From Solirubrobacterales bacterium (GTDB taxonomy: Bacteria; Actinomycetota; Thermoleophilia; Solirubrobacterales; JACPNS01): 64,000 nucleotides of DNA. Location: the NCBI GenBank assembly GCA_016185345.1, contig JACPNS010000018.1:1-64000 (forward strand). Direction: 5' to 3'. A model generated the notes under the pieces. The model was not told the origin of the DNA, did not search any database, and worked only from the letters and a program-made list of their open reading frames with translations. Below, piece by piece: positions 16,356 to 24,993 of this stretch (position 1 is its first letter; the number at the start of each line of letters is the position of its first letter). The position numbers and the translations under genes were made by a program.

Positions 16356-17141
16356 TCATTCCCCTTGTAGGTGCTCGACGATCAACGCGATCTCTTTTTC
16401 GAATACGGGCCCGCGCCGAGTGGCGAACTTGGCGATGTTCTCAGCCGTGTCGATCCGAACCCCGAGACTGTCGCGCACGGGCGTCCGGTCAACACCCTCG
16501 ACCGACTCGAAGCACAGTGCCGCACTCACGGGCACATCGAACTTGAACTTCGCGGCTGCCACAAGTGCTTCGACAGCCTCGCGCTGCTCGACGGCAAGGT
16601 CAACGAGCTCGCGCATGTTGCGGCCATTGGCGAGCACGTTCGCCGGAATGGAAGAGGAGGACCAGCTGACCAGAGCCTCGATCTGAACCGCCGATGAGTA
16701 CGCCCGCGATCCAACGATCGTCACGCCAGCGCGACCGACGACGAGGTAGTCGAAGCCCGCCTCGTGAAATTCGAAGTCACCTGCCGCGAGCAACTCAACG
16801 GATGTGTCGGCCGTTGCTCGATCGAGCACGTTGCCGACCAGGAGCGAGGCGTCGTAGGGGCTGAGCGTCGGCTCGGTCCGCGCGGCTGGCCTGCGAACGC
16901 CGCTTCGGCCGGAGGTGCTACTGCGCTTTGGCGCGCTGCCGCTGCCGATCTGAAGTTCCTTCTTGTACTCCTGCGCAGACTTGGTCGGGTCCACTCGAAC
17001 TTCGTCCCAGCACTTGATGCAAACGCGTGAGCGATCGATCTGGATCGACTGCTGACCCACGAGCATTTCCCTCGCACACCTGCTGCATTGCGTTTCGCTG
17101 CGCACATTGGCGCGTTTCCAGTTCAGGTCCGAGAGCATCAT
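16356..17141 (-). CDS. Zinc-ribbon protein with NERD-like domain
   Basis: A 261-residue protein. The N-terminus carries a two-knuckle ribbon: CSRC near residue 20 and CIKC near 41. A Ser/Arg-rich linker (about 65-95) leads to a domain with FDYLVVGRAGVTIVGSRAYS near residue 128, which resembles the core of nuclease-related (NERD) domains, where an Asp and a Lys-containing strand follow this pattern. The expected catalytic Lys after the second strand is not obvious, so nuclease activity is doubtful. First gene of the pabCB-methyltransferase operon. Confidence 0.55.
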   Translation of the reverse strand: MMLSDLNWKRANVRSETQCSRCAREMLVGQQSIQIDRSRVCIKCWDEVRVDPTKSAQEYKKELQIGSGSAPKRSSTSGRSGVRRPAARTEPTLSPYDASLLVGNVLDRATADTSVELLAAGDFEFHEAGFDYLVVGRAGVTIVGSRAYSSAVQIEALVSWSSSSIPANVLANGRNMRELVDLAVEQREAVEALVAAAKFKFDVPVSAALCFESVEGVDRTPVRDSLGVRIDTAENIAKFATRRGPVFEKEIALIVEHLQGE

Positions 17142-17222
17142 CCGAGTCTATGGCTGTGCGGATGGACGATTGTTCCTCACCGGTAGATCCGATTCGTGAT
17201 AATCAATAGTTGGTAGTCCATC

Positions 17223-18041
17223 GTGACCGGGGAATTTGAAATACACAGTCCGAATATGGCTGAGGAAGCTTCTCTCGATCCGATTGTGCTCGTCCACGGT
17301 GCTTGGCACTCGCCGACGGTCTGGGATCCAGTGGTGGCACTGCTTGAAGAGCGCGGGCACCGGGTGATCGTGCCTGAACTGCCGATCGAATCGACCAGCG
17401 CCACCGGCCTCGACCATGCGAAAGTGATCGCGAACGCCCACGAGGGCGACAAACCGCCAGTGATCGTCTGTCAGACAACTGGATCGCTGACAGCGATTCT
17501 GGTTCCGCAGCTACGTCCGGTCAAGCAGATCATCCACGTCAACGGGCTTCTGCCGAGGATCGGGGAGAGCTTCAGCGAGCAGGCGCGGGACGATCAGTTC
17601 AAGTTCGGCGAGGAAAGTGGCCGGCTCTACGATCGCGATGCGCGCAGCTTCTGGAACGACGAGGCACGCTTCGGCGAGTTGCTCGCCCACGACTGCGACG
17701 ACATGACCAAGGCCACGCTCTGGAACCAGCTGCGCGCGCAGGCCAGGCGCCCTTTGACCGAGGTGACGCCACTGACTTCGTGGCCGGCCACCCCGACCTC
17801 GGCGATCTTGTACAGCAACGATGCAGATCTTCCGATCGAATGGCTGCGCCGGACGACGCTCGATCGCCTCGGCGTCGAGGCCGTCGAACTACCGGGAAGT
17901 CAGCTCGGATTCAACGCACGCCCGACGTTGTTCGTGAAGACCTTGACCAAGTTGATGTCGTCGTCGGCTCGCTGGAATGCGGCCGGGGCTGCCACCGCCA
18001 GAACTGCGCGCGAGGCGAGTTCCAGCCCCGCAAGCCGGTGA
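17223..18041 (+). CDS. Alpha/beta-hydrolase-fold protein lacking the catalytic triad
   Basis: A 272-residue protein whose start is typical of small alpha/beta hydrolases: IVLVHGAWHSPTVWDPVVALL near residue 22 (oxyanion loop). Where the family has the nucleophile elbow GHSxGG, this protein reads VIVCQTTGSLTAI, so Ser is replaced by Thr and the first Gly by Cys. The C-terminal GSHxPF-type His motif reads PGSQLGFNARP, with Gln in place of His. It is therefore probably a non-enzymatic or binding homologue. The ATG at 17223 or 17256 could start it. The last 30 residues are Ala/Ser-rich and low in complexity. Confidence 0.75.
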   Translation: MTGEFEIHSPNMAEEASLDPIVLVHGAWHSPTVWDPVVALLEERGHRVIVPELPIESTSATGLDHAKVIANAHEGDKPPVIVCQTTGSLTAILVPQLRPVKQIIHVNGLLPRIGESFSEQARDDQFKFGEESGRLYDRDARSFWNDEARFGELLAHDCDDMTKATLWNQLRAQARRPLTEVTPLTSWPATPTSAILYSNDADLPIEWLRRTTLDRLGVEAVELPGSQLGFNARPTLFVKTLTKLMSSSARWNAAGAATARTAREASSSPASR

Positions 18042-18050
18042 CCGAGCTTC

Positions 18051-19454
18051 TCAGCCCGAGCGCTGGCCGCCGAGCAGTGGCCACGCGATCGCGGCAGCGA
18101 GCAGCGCCACAACGGCCGCGGTCAGCGCCACCGCGTTCACGCCGTTGACGATCCCGACGAGTTCCTCGCCATCAGCGGTCACCCGCGCATCAAAGAGCGC
18201 GCCGAACCCGGCGACGCCCATCGCGATCCCCAACTGCCTGAACGTGTTGTTGATGCCCGACGAGAGGCCGCTTCGCTCGACCGGAAGCACCGCGACCATC
18301 GCGGCGGCGAGCGACGGGCTGATCGCGCCGATCCCGATTCCGCTGAGGATCATCCCCGGGAGCAGTGCGGTCCAGTCGTCCTCCGGAGTCAGCCCGCGCA
18401 TCGCCAGCAGCGCGGCCCCGAGCAGAACAAGGCCGAGCACAAGCGGGATCCGCAAGGGATATCGGCCCGTCAGTCGGCCGGCGAACGGCGCGACAACGAG
18501 GATCAGGAGAGTGAGTGGGAGCAGCCGCAGGCCGGCGTCGATCGGCGAGTAGCCGAGGCCGTCCTGCAAATAGATCGCCACGAAGAAGAGCAATGGATAG
18601 ATCGCAACCGACTGCGCAAATGCCACGATCGCCGTGGCGCTGAAAGCGGGGTTTCGAAAGAGCCCGAGCGGGAGCATCGGCGAGGTGGACGCCCGCTCGA
18701 CCAGCACGAAGCCGACAACACAAACCAGCGCGCCGACCAGCGCCGCCACGATCCAGGGATCCCCCCAGCCAGCATCGTTGCCACGCGTCAGCCCGACTGC
18801 CGCAAGCATGCACGCTGCACCGAAGAGAACCGCGCCCGGGATGTCCACGCGGCCGGGGTTCTCTGCTCGCGACTCGGTCACCGACCAGCACGTGATCGCG
18901 AGCAGGAGCAGCCCGACCGGGATGTTCACGAAGAAGATCCAGCGCCAGTCGAGTCCCTCGACCACCAGTCCGCCGATCAGCGGGCCGATCGCCAGAGCCA
19001 CGCCGGTGATCGCTCCCCAGATGCCGAACGCGAAGCCGCGATCGGTGCCACGGAACGCGTCGGCGAGCAGGGCGAGCGAGGCGGCGAAGATCGCCGCAGC
19101 ACCGACGCCCTGGATGCCGCGTGCGAGGTCGAGATAGAGACCCGAACTGGCAAAGCCGCAGAGCCCCGAGGCGATTGAGAAGAGCACAACGCCGCCAGCG
19201 AATACGCGTCTACGTCCAAAGCGATCGGCGATCACGCCAGAGATCAGAAGCGTCGCCGCCATCGTCACGGTGTACGCGTCGATCACCCACTGGACGCTGA
19301 CGAAGCTCGCGTCGAGATCCGCTGCGATGGCCGGCAGCGCGACGTACACGATCGTCACGTCGAGCAAGAGCATCGCCGTGCCCAGTGAAGCCGCGATCAA
19401 CGCGCCCCACTGAGTTCGAGTCCTTGCTGTGCCTTCAGCGGTCACAGCAGGCAT
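18051..19454 (-). CDS. MFS drug:proton antiporter, DHA2 (14-helix) type
   Basis: A 467-residue multipass exporter. The family signature LDVTIVYVALPAIAADL is in helix 1 (about residue 30), the loop 2-3 motif ADRFGRRRVF near 78, and motif C-like GAITGVALAIGPLIGGL near 150. The DWRWIFFVNIPVG stretch is diagnostic of DHA2 multidrug or export permeases. Substrate unknown. It follows the L,D-transpeptidase gene by 31 bases on the same strand, so it may be the third gene of that transcript. Confidence 0.88.
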   Translation of the reverse strand: MPAVTAEGTARTRTQWGALIAASLGTAMLLLDVTIVYVALPAIAADLDASFVSVQWVIDAYTVTMAATLLISGVIADRFGRRRVFAGGVVLFSIASGLCGFASSGLYLDLARGIQGVGAAAIFAASLALLADAFRGTDRGFAFGIWGAITGVALAIGPLIGGLVVEGLDWRWIFFVNIPVGLLLLAITCWSVTESRAENPGRVDIPGAVLFGAACMLAAVGLTRGNDAGWGDPWIVAALVGALVCVVGFVLVERASTSPMLPLGLFRNPAFSATAIVAFAQSVAIYPLLFFVAIYLQDGLGYSPIDAGLRLLPLTLLILVVAPFAGRLTGRYPLRIPLVLGLVLLGAALLAMRGLTPEDDWTALLPGMILSGIGIGAISPSLAAAMVAVLPVERSGLSSGINNTFRQLGIAMGVAGFGALFDARVTADGEELVGIVNGVNAVALTAAVVALLAAAIAWPLLGGQRSG

Positions 19455-19485
19455 CTTCGTCCAACCTGCCGTCGTCCTCGCGCAG

Positions 19486-20142
19486 CTACTTGCTGATCGT
19501 CACGGGCACTCCCTGACCGATATGCCTTGAGAGCCAGGTCACTGCACTCGTTGAGGCGCGGACGCAACCGTGCGAGACCGCCGTGCCGAGCGTGCCGCCC
19601 ACATTGTCGCGACCGTGGATTGCGACCTGTGCCGGGCCACCCTCGAACTCCTGAAAGACGCTCGAGCGTGCGCTGAGGGCAAGCGCGTACGGGGCTCCGG
19701 AGGCGCTCTTGGGAAGCTTCACGCTCTCCTCGACGAAGAACTCGCCGTTTGGCGTCGGCGTACTGGGGGCGCCGATGACGACCGAGTATTCCTTCTGCTC
19801 CTGGCCGGCTCGGTAGCCTTTCTGGGGCGGATTCGCCTCACCGATGGCGCGGCCCGGCGTGCGGACCTGGAGCCAGAGCCGGCCCTTGGCATCGCGCTTG
19901 GTGGCGAGCACCGGAAGCTTTGTGCGCATGCCAGTTATCGGGCGCGTGGTCTTGACGCGTGCGACGACCTTGCTGTTCACGCCCGGTTTGGCGCGGACCT
20001 TGTGCGGGGCAAACATCGCCACCACACGCTGGGAGGGTGGGACGCTCGCAGCCCCCGCCGAGTACGCGAATGCCGCGCCCATGAGGAGCACGGTCGCGCA
20101 GGCGACGGTTGATGTGAGTCGTCCCAGGCTGCGGGCGCTCAT
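19486..20142 (-). CDS. Secreted L,D-transpeptidase (YkuD domain)
   Basis: A 218-residue cell-wall enzyme that makes 3-3 crosslinks in peptidoglycan or attaches proteins to it. A signal peptide covers about 1-33 (TVACATVLLMGAAFAYSAGA). The YkuD active site is HGRDNVGGTLGTAVSHGCVR (about 180-199), with the nucleophilic Cys in SHGCVR. The ATG at 20142 overlaps the stop of the DUF3494 gene as ATGA, which fixes the start; longer frames overlap that gene. Coupling to a surface protein is noted. Confidence 0.92.
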   Translation of the reverse strand: MSARSLGRLTSTVACATVLLMGAAFAYSAGAASVPPSQRVVAMFAPHKVRAKPGVNSKVVARVKTTRPITGMRTKLPVLATKRDAKGRLWLQVRTPGRAIGEANPPQKGYRAGQEQKEYSVVIGAPSTPTPNGEFFVEESVKLPKSASGAPYALALSARSSVFQEFEGGPAQVAIHGRDNVGGTLGTAVSHGCVRASTSAVTWLSRHIGQGVPVTISK

Positions 20143-21275
20143 CCCGTGAAGCCGACTGGGTTGCGCGGTGCCTGCGCCGTTGCTTCGGCGCATGACTTGA
20201 AGCGCAGTTTCAGGTTCTTGGACTTCGTGCCGTCGGTGAACGTCACGCGCGCGTTGACAGTGCGCGTATCGCCGTCGTAGATCTGAACGGTTGCCGTGTA
20301 AGGCGACTTGGTTCGCGTCGTCTTCTGCTTGCCGGCGACCGTGAAGACGACCTTGCTGATCTTCGAGCCCGTCACTGAGACCTTGAACGAGCGATCGATG
20401 CAGCGGGCGGTCCCGAACTCACCGACCAGGCGACCGACCGAGCGCGGCGTGGTCGCGAGGATGGCCGTGCCGGTGCCAGCCGATGTCCCGGTGTTGCCAC
20501 CCCCACCGCTGCCAGGAATCGGGGGTCCACCCGGACCGCCGACAGTTCCTGCGGCACAGGGAATTCGCGTGATCGTGTCGCTGATCAGCGTGACCGCACC
20601 GTTGCGTGCGAGGATCCGGCCCTGAACGGTGACTGCGTTGGTCAGCGTGATCGACGAGAGCGCCATCACGTTGCCAACCATCGTCGATGTGGTGCCCAGT
20701 GTTGCGGAACTGCCGACCTTCCAGAAGACATTGCGTGCCTGGGCGCCGTTGATCATGCGCACGGAGCTGGCTGATGCTGTGGTCATTGAGGTTCCCGCCT
20801 GGAAGATGAACACGGCGTTGGGGTCGCCCTGCGCGTCGAGTGTGACTGCGCCGATGAGGCCCAAGGCAGAGGCTTGTCCGTAGACGCCCTCGGTCAGGGT
20901 GAGTCCGCCGATGTCGGCGGGAATCGCTGTGACCGGGCCGCGGCCGGCGGCGTCGTTGTAAGCGGTCGTCAGGTCGTTCTGGGCGATCGAGGCGACTGCG
21001 TCAGTTATGTGGGCGGTGCCGTTCAGCGTCGCCGGCGGGAATGCCGTGACAGACGTGGCCGGTGACAGACCCATGTCGCCGTTGATCGTGGACGGGCCGG
21101 TGTTGGTGATCGCGGAGCCGGCGAGCACTGCGAAGGCGTCGGCGGCGCGGAGGTTTACGGGGGACTGTGCCGCGGAGGCGGCGGATGCGGAGATGGCCAG
21201 AACAACAAATGTTGCGATGAGCCCTCGCCGGCAGCGTTTGAGTGCGGCGTAGCTTCGCCTTTGGCTTCGTCCAAT
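20139..21275 (-). CDS. Secreted DUF3494 (ice-binding-like fold) protein, start codon unclear
   Basis: The frame encodes a DUF3494 beta-solenoid: FAVLAGSAITNTGPSTING, GLSPATSVTAFPP, GGLTLTEGVYG, AVFIFQAGTSMTT and NVFWKVGSSATLG are the usual family landmarks. A Gly-rich linker follows, then a C-terminal Ig-like strand-rich domain. The frame continues upstream of the first GTG (21128) through a convincing signal peptide, RCRRGLIATFVVLAISASA, with AQSPVNLRAADAF next. No ATG, GTG or TTG occurs in this frame between that peptide and the preceding stop; an ATT at 21275 is listed as the best nominal start. Family members bind ice or act as adhesins. Confidence 0.75.
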   Translation of the reverse strand: MGRSQRRSYAALKRCRRGLIATFVVLAISASAASAAQSPVNLRAADAFAVLAGSAITNTGPSTINGDMGLSPATSVTAFPPATLNGTAHITDAVASIAQNDLTTAYNDAAGRGPVTAIPADIGGLTLTEGVYGQASALGLIGAVTLDAQGDPNAVFIFQAGTSMTTASASSVRMINGAQARNVFWKVGSSATLGTTSTMVGNVMALSSITLTNAVTVQGRILARNGAVTLISDTITRIPCAAGTVGGPGGPPIPGSGGGGNTGTSAGTGTAILATTPRSVGRLVGEFGTARCIDRSFKVSVTGSKISKVVFTVAGKQKTTRTKSPYTATVQIYDGDTRTVNARVTFTDGTKSKNLKLRFKSCAEATAQAPRNPVGFTG

Positions 21276-21424
21276 GCATCGAACTTTCGGCGCCAGTCGG
21301 CCGCCTCGCTTGGATCGAGCAACCCGATCGCTTCCAACGCGTCGATTTGCGGTTCATTCGAAGATCATAAAGCTCGCGAGATTTGGCGCAGACCCTTTCA
21401 ATGAACCAATCAACGAGATCGGTC

Positions 21425-21467
21425 TTGCAAATCCTACACATCGACCCGCTATATGTGTAGGATTTGC
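21425..21467. promoter_or_regulatory. abiE promoter with perfect 15-bp inverted repeat
   Basis: Arms GCAAATCCTACACAT (21427-21441) and ATGTGTAGGATTTGC (21453-21467) are exact inverted copies with an 11-base spacer. A TTGCAA (21425-21430) and TATATG (21450-21455) within it can serve as -35 and -10. The repeat ends two bases before the AbiEi ATG, so the transcript would be nearly leaderless. AbiEi antitoxins are known to repress their own promoters by binding inverted repeats, which fits. Confidence 0.75.
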
Positions 21468-21469
21468 GG

Positions 21470-22081
21470 ATGGACAGCGGATCGAAATGGAACGAACTGA
21501 CTGCGGCCGCGCGGTACGCCGGTGGCACTGTGACCGCCGGTGAAGTTGAACGAGCCGGGTTTTCCAGAAACGATATTTACGCGGCGCGCGACCACGGCTA
21601 CTTCGTCGAGCTGTCACGCGGAGTGTTCAGACTCACGGACGCTCCCCCAGTCTCACACTTGGACTTCGTAGCGGTCTGCAAGAGGGTGCCCTCTGGAACC
21701 ATCTGCCTGGAATCGTCCCTATCGCGATGGGATCTTGTCGACGACATTCCGTCGTGGGTGCATATCGCAGTGCCGCGCGGGGCACACAGGCCAAAGATCG
21801 AGCGGCCGCCGACAAAGGTTCACGTATTCAGCGCGGAGACCGCTTCCCTAGAGCGAATCGAAGAGTCGCTGCCAACTGGCGAGCGCTACTGGATTTACAG
21901 CGCGGAACGCAGCGTCATCGATGCACTCAGGGTTCGAAAACGTCACGGTGGTGGTCCTGGGCTCGAACCGCTGCGACGCTATCTGCACGAGCCTCGTGCC
22001 AACCGTCGAAAGCTCATTGAGCTTTCACGCGAGCTGAACGTGGAGCGGTCGCTACTTGATGCTCTGGAGATTCTCGGTTGA
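21470..22081 (+). CDS. abiEi: AbiEi-type antitoxin (type IV toxin-antitoxin)
   Basis: A 203-residue protein with an N-terminal winged-helix region (about 1-60: TAGEVERAGFSRNDIYAARDHGYFVELSRGVFRL), as in AbiEi antitoxins that autoregulate and neutralise the AbiEii nucleotidyltransferase. The C-terminal part has the family pattern SHLDFVAVCKRVPSGTICLESSL and VHIAVPRGAHRPK. The ATG at 21470 is chosen over a TTG at 21464, which lies inside the operator. Its stop overlaps the toxin start (TTGA). Confidence 0.85.
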   Translation: MDSGSKWNELTAAARYAGGTVTAGEVERAGFSRNDIYAARDHGYFVELSRGVFRLTDAPPVSHLDFVAVCKRVPSGTICLESSLSRWDLVDDIPSWVHIAVPRGAHRPKIERPPTKVHVFSAETASLERIEESLPTGERYWIYSAERSVIDALRVRKRHGGGPGLEPLRRYLHEPRANRRKLIELSRELNVERSLLDALEILG

Positions 22082-22953
22082 GCGACGCTGGGTCGAACGT
22101 TTTCCGTCAAGTTCAAGCGCGCGCAAAAGAGCACGCGCGGGGGAACACTCAACTCGTGCTCACCGTCTATGTCCACGAGAGATTTTTGGCGCGGCTGGCG
22201 GATTCCTCGTACGTCGACAAGTTTGTGCTCAAGGGCGGAATGCTCTTGGCGAGCAAAAAGATACGTAGCTCGACGCAGGACGCAGATGTATTGCTGCGCG
22301 GCCTCACCTTAGAAGAGGCGGTACTGAGGTCGATCATCGGCGAGATCCTCGAAACGGACCTCGAAGACGGTGTCGAGTTCGACACTGGTTCGATCACTTC
22401 GAAAGAGGTTCGAGAGGGGGCGGCTTACACGGGGCTTCGTTTTGGCGTCAAGGCGAGCGTCGGCGGCGCGCAGTTAAGGCTGAAGATTGATGTCAGCACA
22501 GGCGACCCGATCGACCCCGAATGGATTCCCATTGATCCGATGCTAGGCGGGCCAGCATTTTCATTGCGGGCCTACGCAATGGAAAGCGTCTTGGCCGAGA
22601 AGATAGAGACGGTCATTTCCTGGGGCGATGCGAACACGCGGATGCGCGACTTTGCCGACATTTTGCTGATCACTCAGAGGCAGGAATTTGAATTCGACGA
22701 GATGCACGGAGCTCTCGATAGCACCGCCCAACATCGCGGAACGAGCTTGGTGCAGATTGACGAGGCGCTGAGCGAATTCGCAACGCTCCATCAGGTTGAC
22801 TGGGAGCGGTACTTGGTCGAGGCGCAACTCGATGAGAGTCTGCCCCAAAACCTCAGCAAGGTCGTCGAGGAGATCGCACACTTCGTCGATCCGCTGGTTA
22901 CTCAACCTCAGGGCATTCAGAGTTGGAATCCTGCAGCGCGCCGATGGCAGTAG
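22078..22953 (+). CDS. abiEii: AbiEii/AbiGii-type nucleotidyltransferase toxin
   Basis: A 291-residue member of the AbiEii family. Landmarks are FVLKGGMLL (about residue 49, the KGG loop), STQDADVLL (about 66, the DxD-type metal motif), LKIDVSTGD (about 140) and AEKIETVISWGDANTRMRDFADI (about 175-197). Such toxins transfer nucleotides and arrest growth during phage infection. TTG start overlapping the antitoxin stop. Together the pair is a complete abortive infection module next to tRNA-Val. Confidence 0.88.
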   Translation: MSDAGSNVFRQVQARAKEHARGNTQLVLTVYVHERFLARLADSSYVDKFVLKGGMLLASKKIRSSTQDADVLLRGLTLEEAVLRSIIGEILETDLEDGVEFDTGSITSKEVREGAAYTGLRFGVKASVGGAQLRLKIDVSTGDPIDPEWIPIDPMLGGPAFSLRAYAMESVLAEKIETVISWGDANTRMRDFADILLITQRQEFEFDEMHGALDSTAQHRGTSLVQIDEALSEFATLHQVDWERYLVEAQLDESLPQNLSKVVEEIAHFVDPLVTQPQGIQSWNPAARRWQ

Positions 22954-22987
22954 GCGACGGCGAATGGTAAGGAATTTGGCGGGCGGG

Positions 22988-23004
22988 CTTTACCAAAGGT
23001 AAAG
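22988..23004. repeat. Inverted repeat between abiEii and tRNA-Val
   Basis: CTTTACC (22988-22994) and GGTAAAG (22998-23004) around AAA. It could stop abiE transcription, though no T-run follows, or mark an element boundary. The rest of 22954-23094 shows no gene. Confidence 0.45.
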
Positions 23005-23094
23005 TCGGCGCCAGAATAGGCTGGAATCGCCGGATTTCGCTGGACGATTCCCCTTAGGTAAGCGGTCCAAACGGAGTGAATCCAGCTATATGAA

Positions 23095-23166
23095 TGGGCG
23101 CGGCGGGTTTCGAACCTGCGACCTCTCGCGTGTGAGGCGAGCGCTCTCCCACTGAGCTACGCGCCC
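23095..23166 (-). tRNA. tRNA-Val (CAC)
   Basis: Complete 72-base cloverleaf on the minus strand: acceptor GGGCGCG pairs with CGCGCCC plus discriminator A, the D-arm is AGCTCAGTGGGAGAGC, the anticodon stem CTCGC/GCGAG closes the loop CTCACAC (anticodon CAC), and the T-arm has GGTTCGAAACCC. CCA is not encoded. Confidence 0.95.
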
Positions 23167-23174
23167 GAGTCAGA

Positions 23175-24764
23175 TCACGTGCTTGGCGATCCGTCGGAGC
23201 GTCGGAGTCTAGTGGCCCCCTCTGGCCAAAGCAGCGCAACCACGATCAACGGATAGACCCAGGGCAGGTACGCATAGCTCCAGTAACTCGCGCCAATCTC
23301 TAAGACGAGGAGCACGGCCGCCGAGAGCGCACTGACGCGCACGATGCTCGAAGCCAGCGAGGTCGATCGCCAAACCGCAACGGCTCCAGCGGCCGCAAGC
23401 GCAAAGCCCGCGGCCTGCACAACGATCTGTAGCGCTGGCGTGCCGGTCACGACCCAGAAAGAAAGCTGCGCGCCGCGGTCTGATTGGAACGCGATCGCCT
23501 CGATCATCTTGGACACGCCGTCCATGCCGCCGAGCGCGAGGAGAAGCGCGAGCATCACGACCGTCAAAGCAACTGGCGGGACAAGTGCTTGCTTCCGTTC
23601 AGCGCCGCCGAAGCGCGCGAACCACAACGGCAGGACGAACACCGGTGCGACCTTCGTCCAAGCCGCGGTCGAGAGCCAGCCGCTCGTGCGGCCGGCGTGC
23701 GCGAAGGTTGCCAGCGCCCATGCGATCAACGCGCCAGTCGGCAAATCGTTTGAGCCGGCAGATGCCGTGACCAGGATCGGCGGGAAGAGCATCCATGCCG
23801 CCGCGTGCCTCAGGCCAAATGCCTCGTCGGCAGCCGACCGCCCGGCACGGAACATCGCCACCGCACCTGCGAGCAGCGCGATTGCGGCGATCCACAATCC
23901 ACCGTCGAGGTTGTCGAAAAGATCGCGGACCGGCCAGATCAGTGCGGCCGGGGCGTAGAGCACGTAAGCGAAGAGCGGATAGGTGTCTCCGTGCACCACC
24001 CCGTCCATGATGTTTCCGTACGGGATGTTGCCCTCAAGAATCTGCGTGGCGCCAGACATTGACGCCTGGGACACGTCGCCGACGGCGCCGCCCGGAATCG
24101 TGACCAGGACGGCAAGAACGCCGACTGCCCCGACGATCATCCGCAGGACGCGGCCTTCGCTTTCGCCGAAGCGAACGAGAAACTCGGGAGCCGGCCGATC
24201 TTCAGGACGCACGGCAACAAGCAGGCAGCGCACAAGCAGGTAGGTCATCAACGCGACGCCGAGCAGCATCGTCCAACTGAACAGGCGCTCGTTGAGGGTC
24301 CAGATCGTCAACGTCAGGCCGGCAAGCGCGGCGAGGTCAGCATTGCGAAGCGAGGCCAGGGGTCGCTGCGCGAGCAAGAGCAAAAAGAGCAGCGCGCCTG
24401 CGAGCAGAACGAGCCCATGCTGGATCGTCTCGTTACCGGCCCGCACGTAGCCGCTTTCGAAGTACTGCGCCGCGATGACTTCGCCGCTCGGAGCGATCGC
24501 GATTTCGGCGACAACGCGAGGGCCTTTGAAGAAACTGACGCGCGCATTCTCGCGATCGAATGGGATCACGTCGGTGCGGTCATACGGATGCGTCTTGATC
24601 CAGTCCGCAACGTCGCCCGACGCGAGGGCCGCGCTCACGGCGGCGGCGCCTCCGATCTTCGGCGTCGTGTCACGATTGAGGATGACGCCAAATACGAGCA
24701 GGCCGAGCAGGAAGACCGCCACTCCGGTGGCCAATATCGGTTTGGAATCGCGGGACCAGCTCAT
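23175..24764 (-). CDS. Polytopic glycosyltransferase-like membrane protein (GT87-like)
   Basis: A 529-residue protein with a first helix at about 12-32, a periplasmic-type loop (about 33-110), and about ten further helices. GDTYPLFAYVLYAPAALIWP (about 285) and TASAGSNDLPTGALIAWA (about 345) resemble the loops of GT87/DUF2029 polyprenol-phosphate-mannose-dependent transferases. Donor and acceptor are unknown. The ATG at 24764 precedes the first helix; a longer frame would enter the SRP RNA region. Confidence 0.65.
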   Translation of the reverse strand: MSWSRDSKPILATGVAVFLLGLLVFGVILNRDTTPKIGGAAAVSAALASGDVADWIKTHPYDRTDVIPFDRENARVSFFKGPRVVAEIAIAPSGEVIAAQYFESGYVRAGNETIQHGLVLLAGALLFLLLLAQRPLASLRNADLAALAGLTLTIWTLNERLFSWTMLLGVALMTYLLVRCLLVAVRPEDRPAPEFLVRFGESEGRVLRMIVGAVGVLAVLVTIPGGAVGDVSQASMSGATQILEGNIPYGNIMDGVVHGDTYPLFAYVLYAPAALIWPVRDLFDNLDGGLWIAAIALLAGAVAMFRAGRSAADEAFGLRHAAAWMLFPPILVTASAGSNDLPTGALIAWALATFAHAGRTSGWLSTAAWTKVAPVFVLPLWFARFGGAERKQALVPPVALTVVMLALLLALGGMDGVSKMIEAIAFQSDRGAQLSFWVVTGTPALQIVVQAAGFALAAAGAVAVWRSTSLASSIVRVSALSAAVLLVLEIGASYWSYAYLPWVYPLIVVALLWPEGATRLRRSDGSPST

Positions 24765-24864
24765 CCGTCGATACTGACGAGGGCGCAGGCGTCGCGCCGG
24801 TACCATCGGACCCCGTCTGATCGTTGCGCCTCGGCGCGGCGGCATGCGGACATCGGCGTTGAAT

Positions 24865-24959
24865 GCCGGGTCCTACGCGGCGAACGCTCACGAACCAGGT
24901 CAGGTCCGGAAGGAAGCAGCCTTAAGTGATGTCGTTCGGGCGCCGTAGGCAAGCCTGGC
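24865..24959 (+). ncRNA. ffs: Signal recognition particle RNA (4.5S type)
   Basis: The conserved domain IV hairpin is present: CAGGTCAGGTCCGGAAGG followed by AAGCAGCC. The ends pair: GCCGGG-TCCTACG-CGGCG at the 5' side with CGCCGTAGG and CCTGGC at the 3' side. The molecule is the short, Alu-less bacterial form (about 95 nt). SRP RNA next to dnaX-ybaB-recR is a conserved bacterial arrangement; here a membrane gene on the other strand lies between. Confidence 0.93.
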
Positions 24960-24993
24960 CCGAGTTGGTGTCCGCTTGCGGCCGCGCGGGCGC

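Noticed and set aside
21155-21337. Separate small protein (EAIGLLDPSEAADWRRKFDALDEA region)
   Set aside because: Protein-like in composition, but it has only a TTG start, no ribosome-binding site, and overlaps the DUF3494 signal peptide in another frame.
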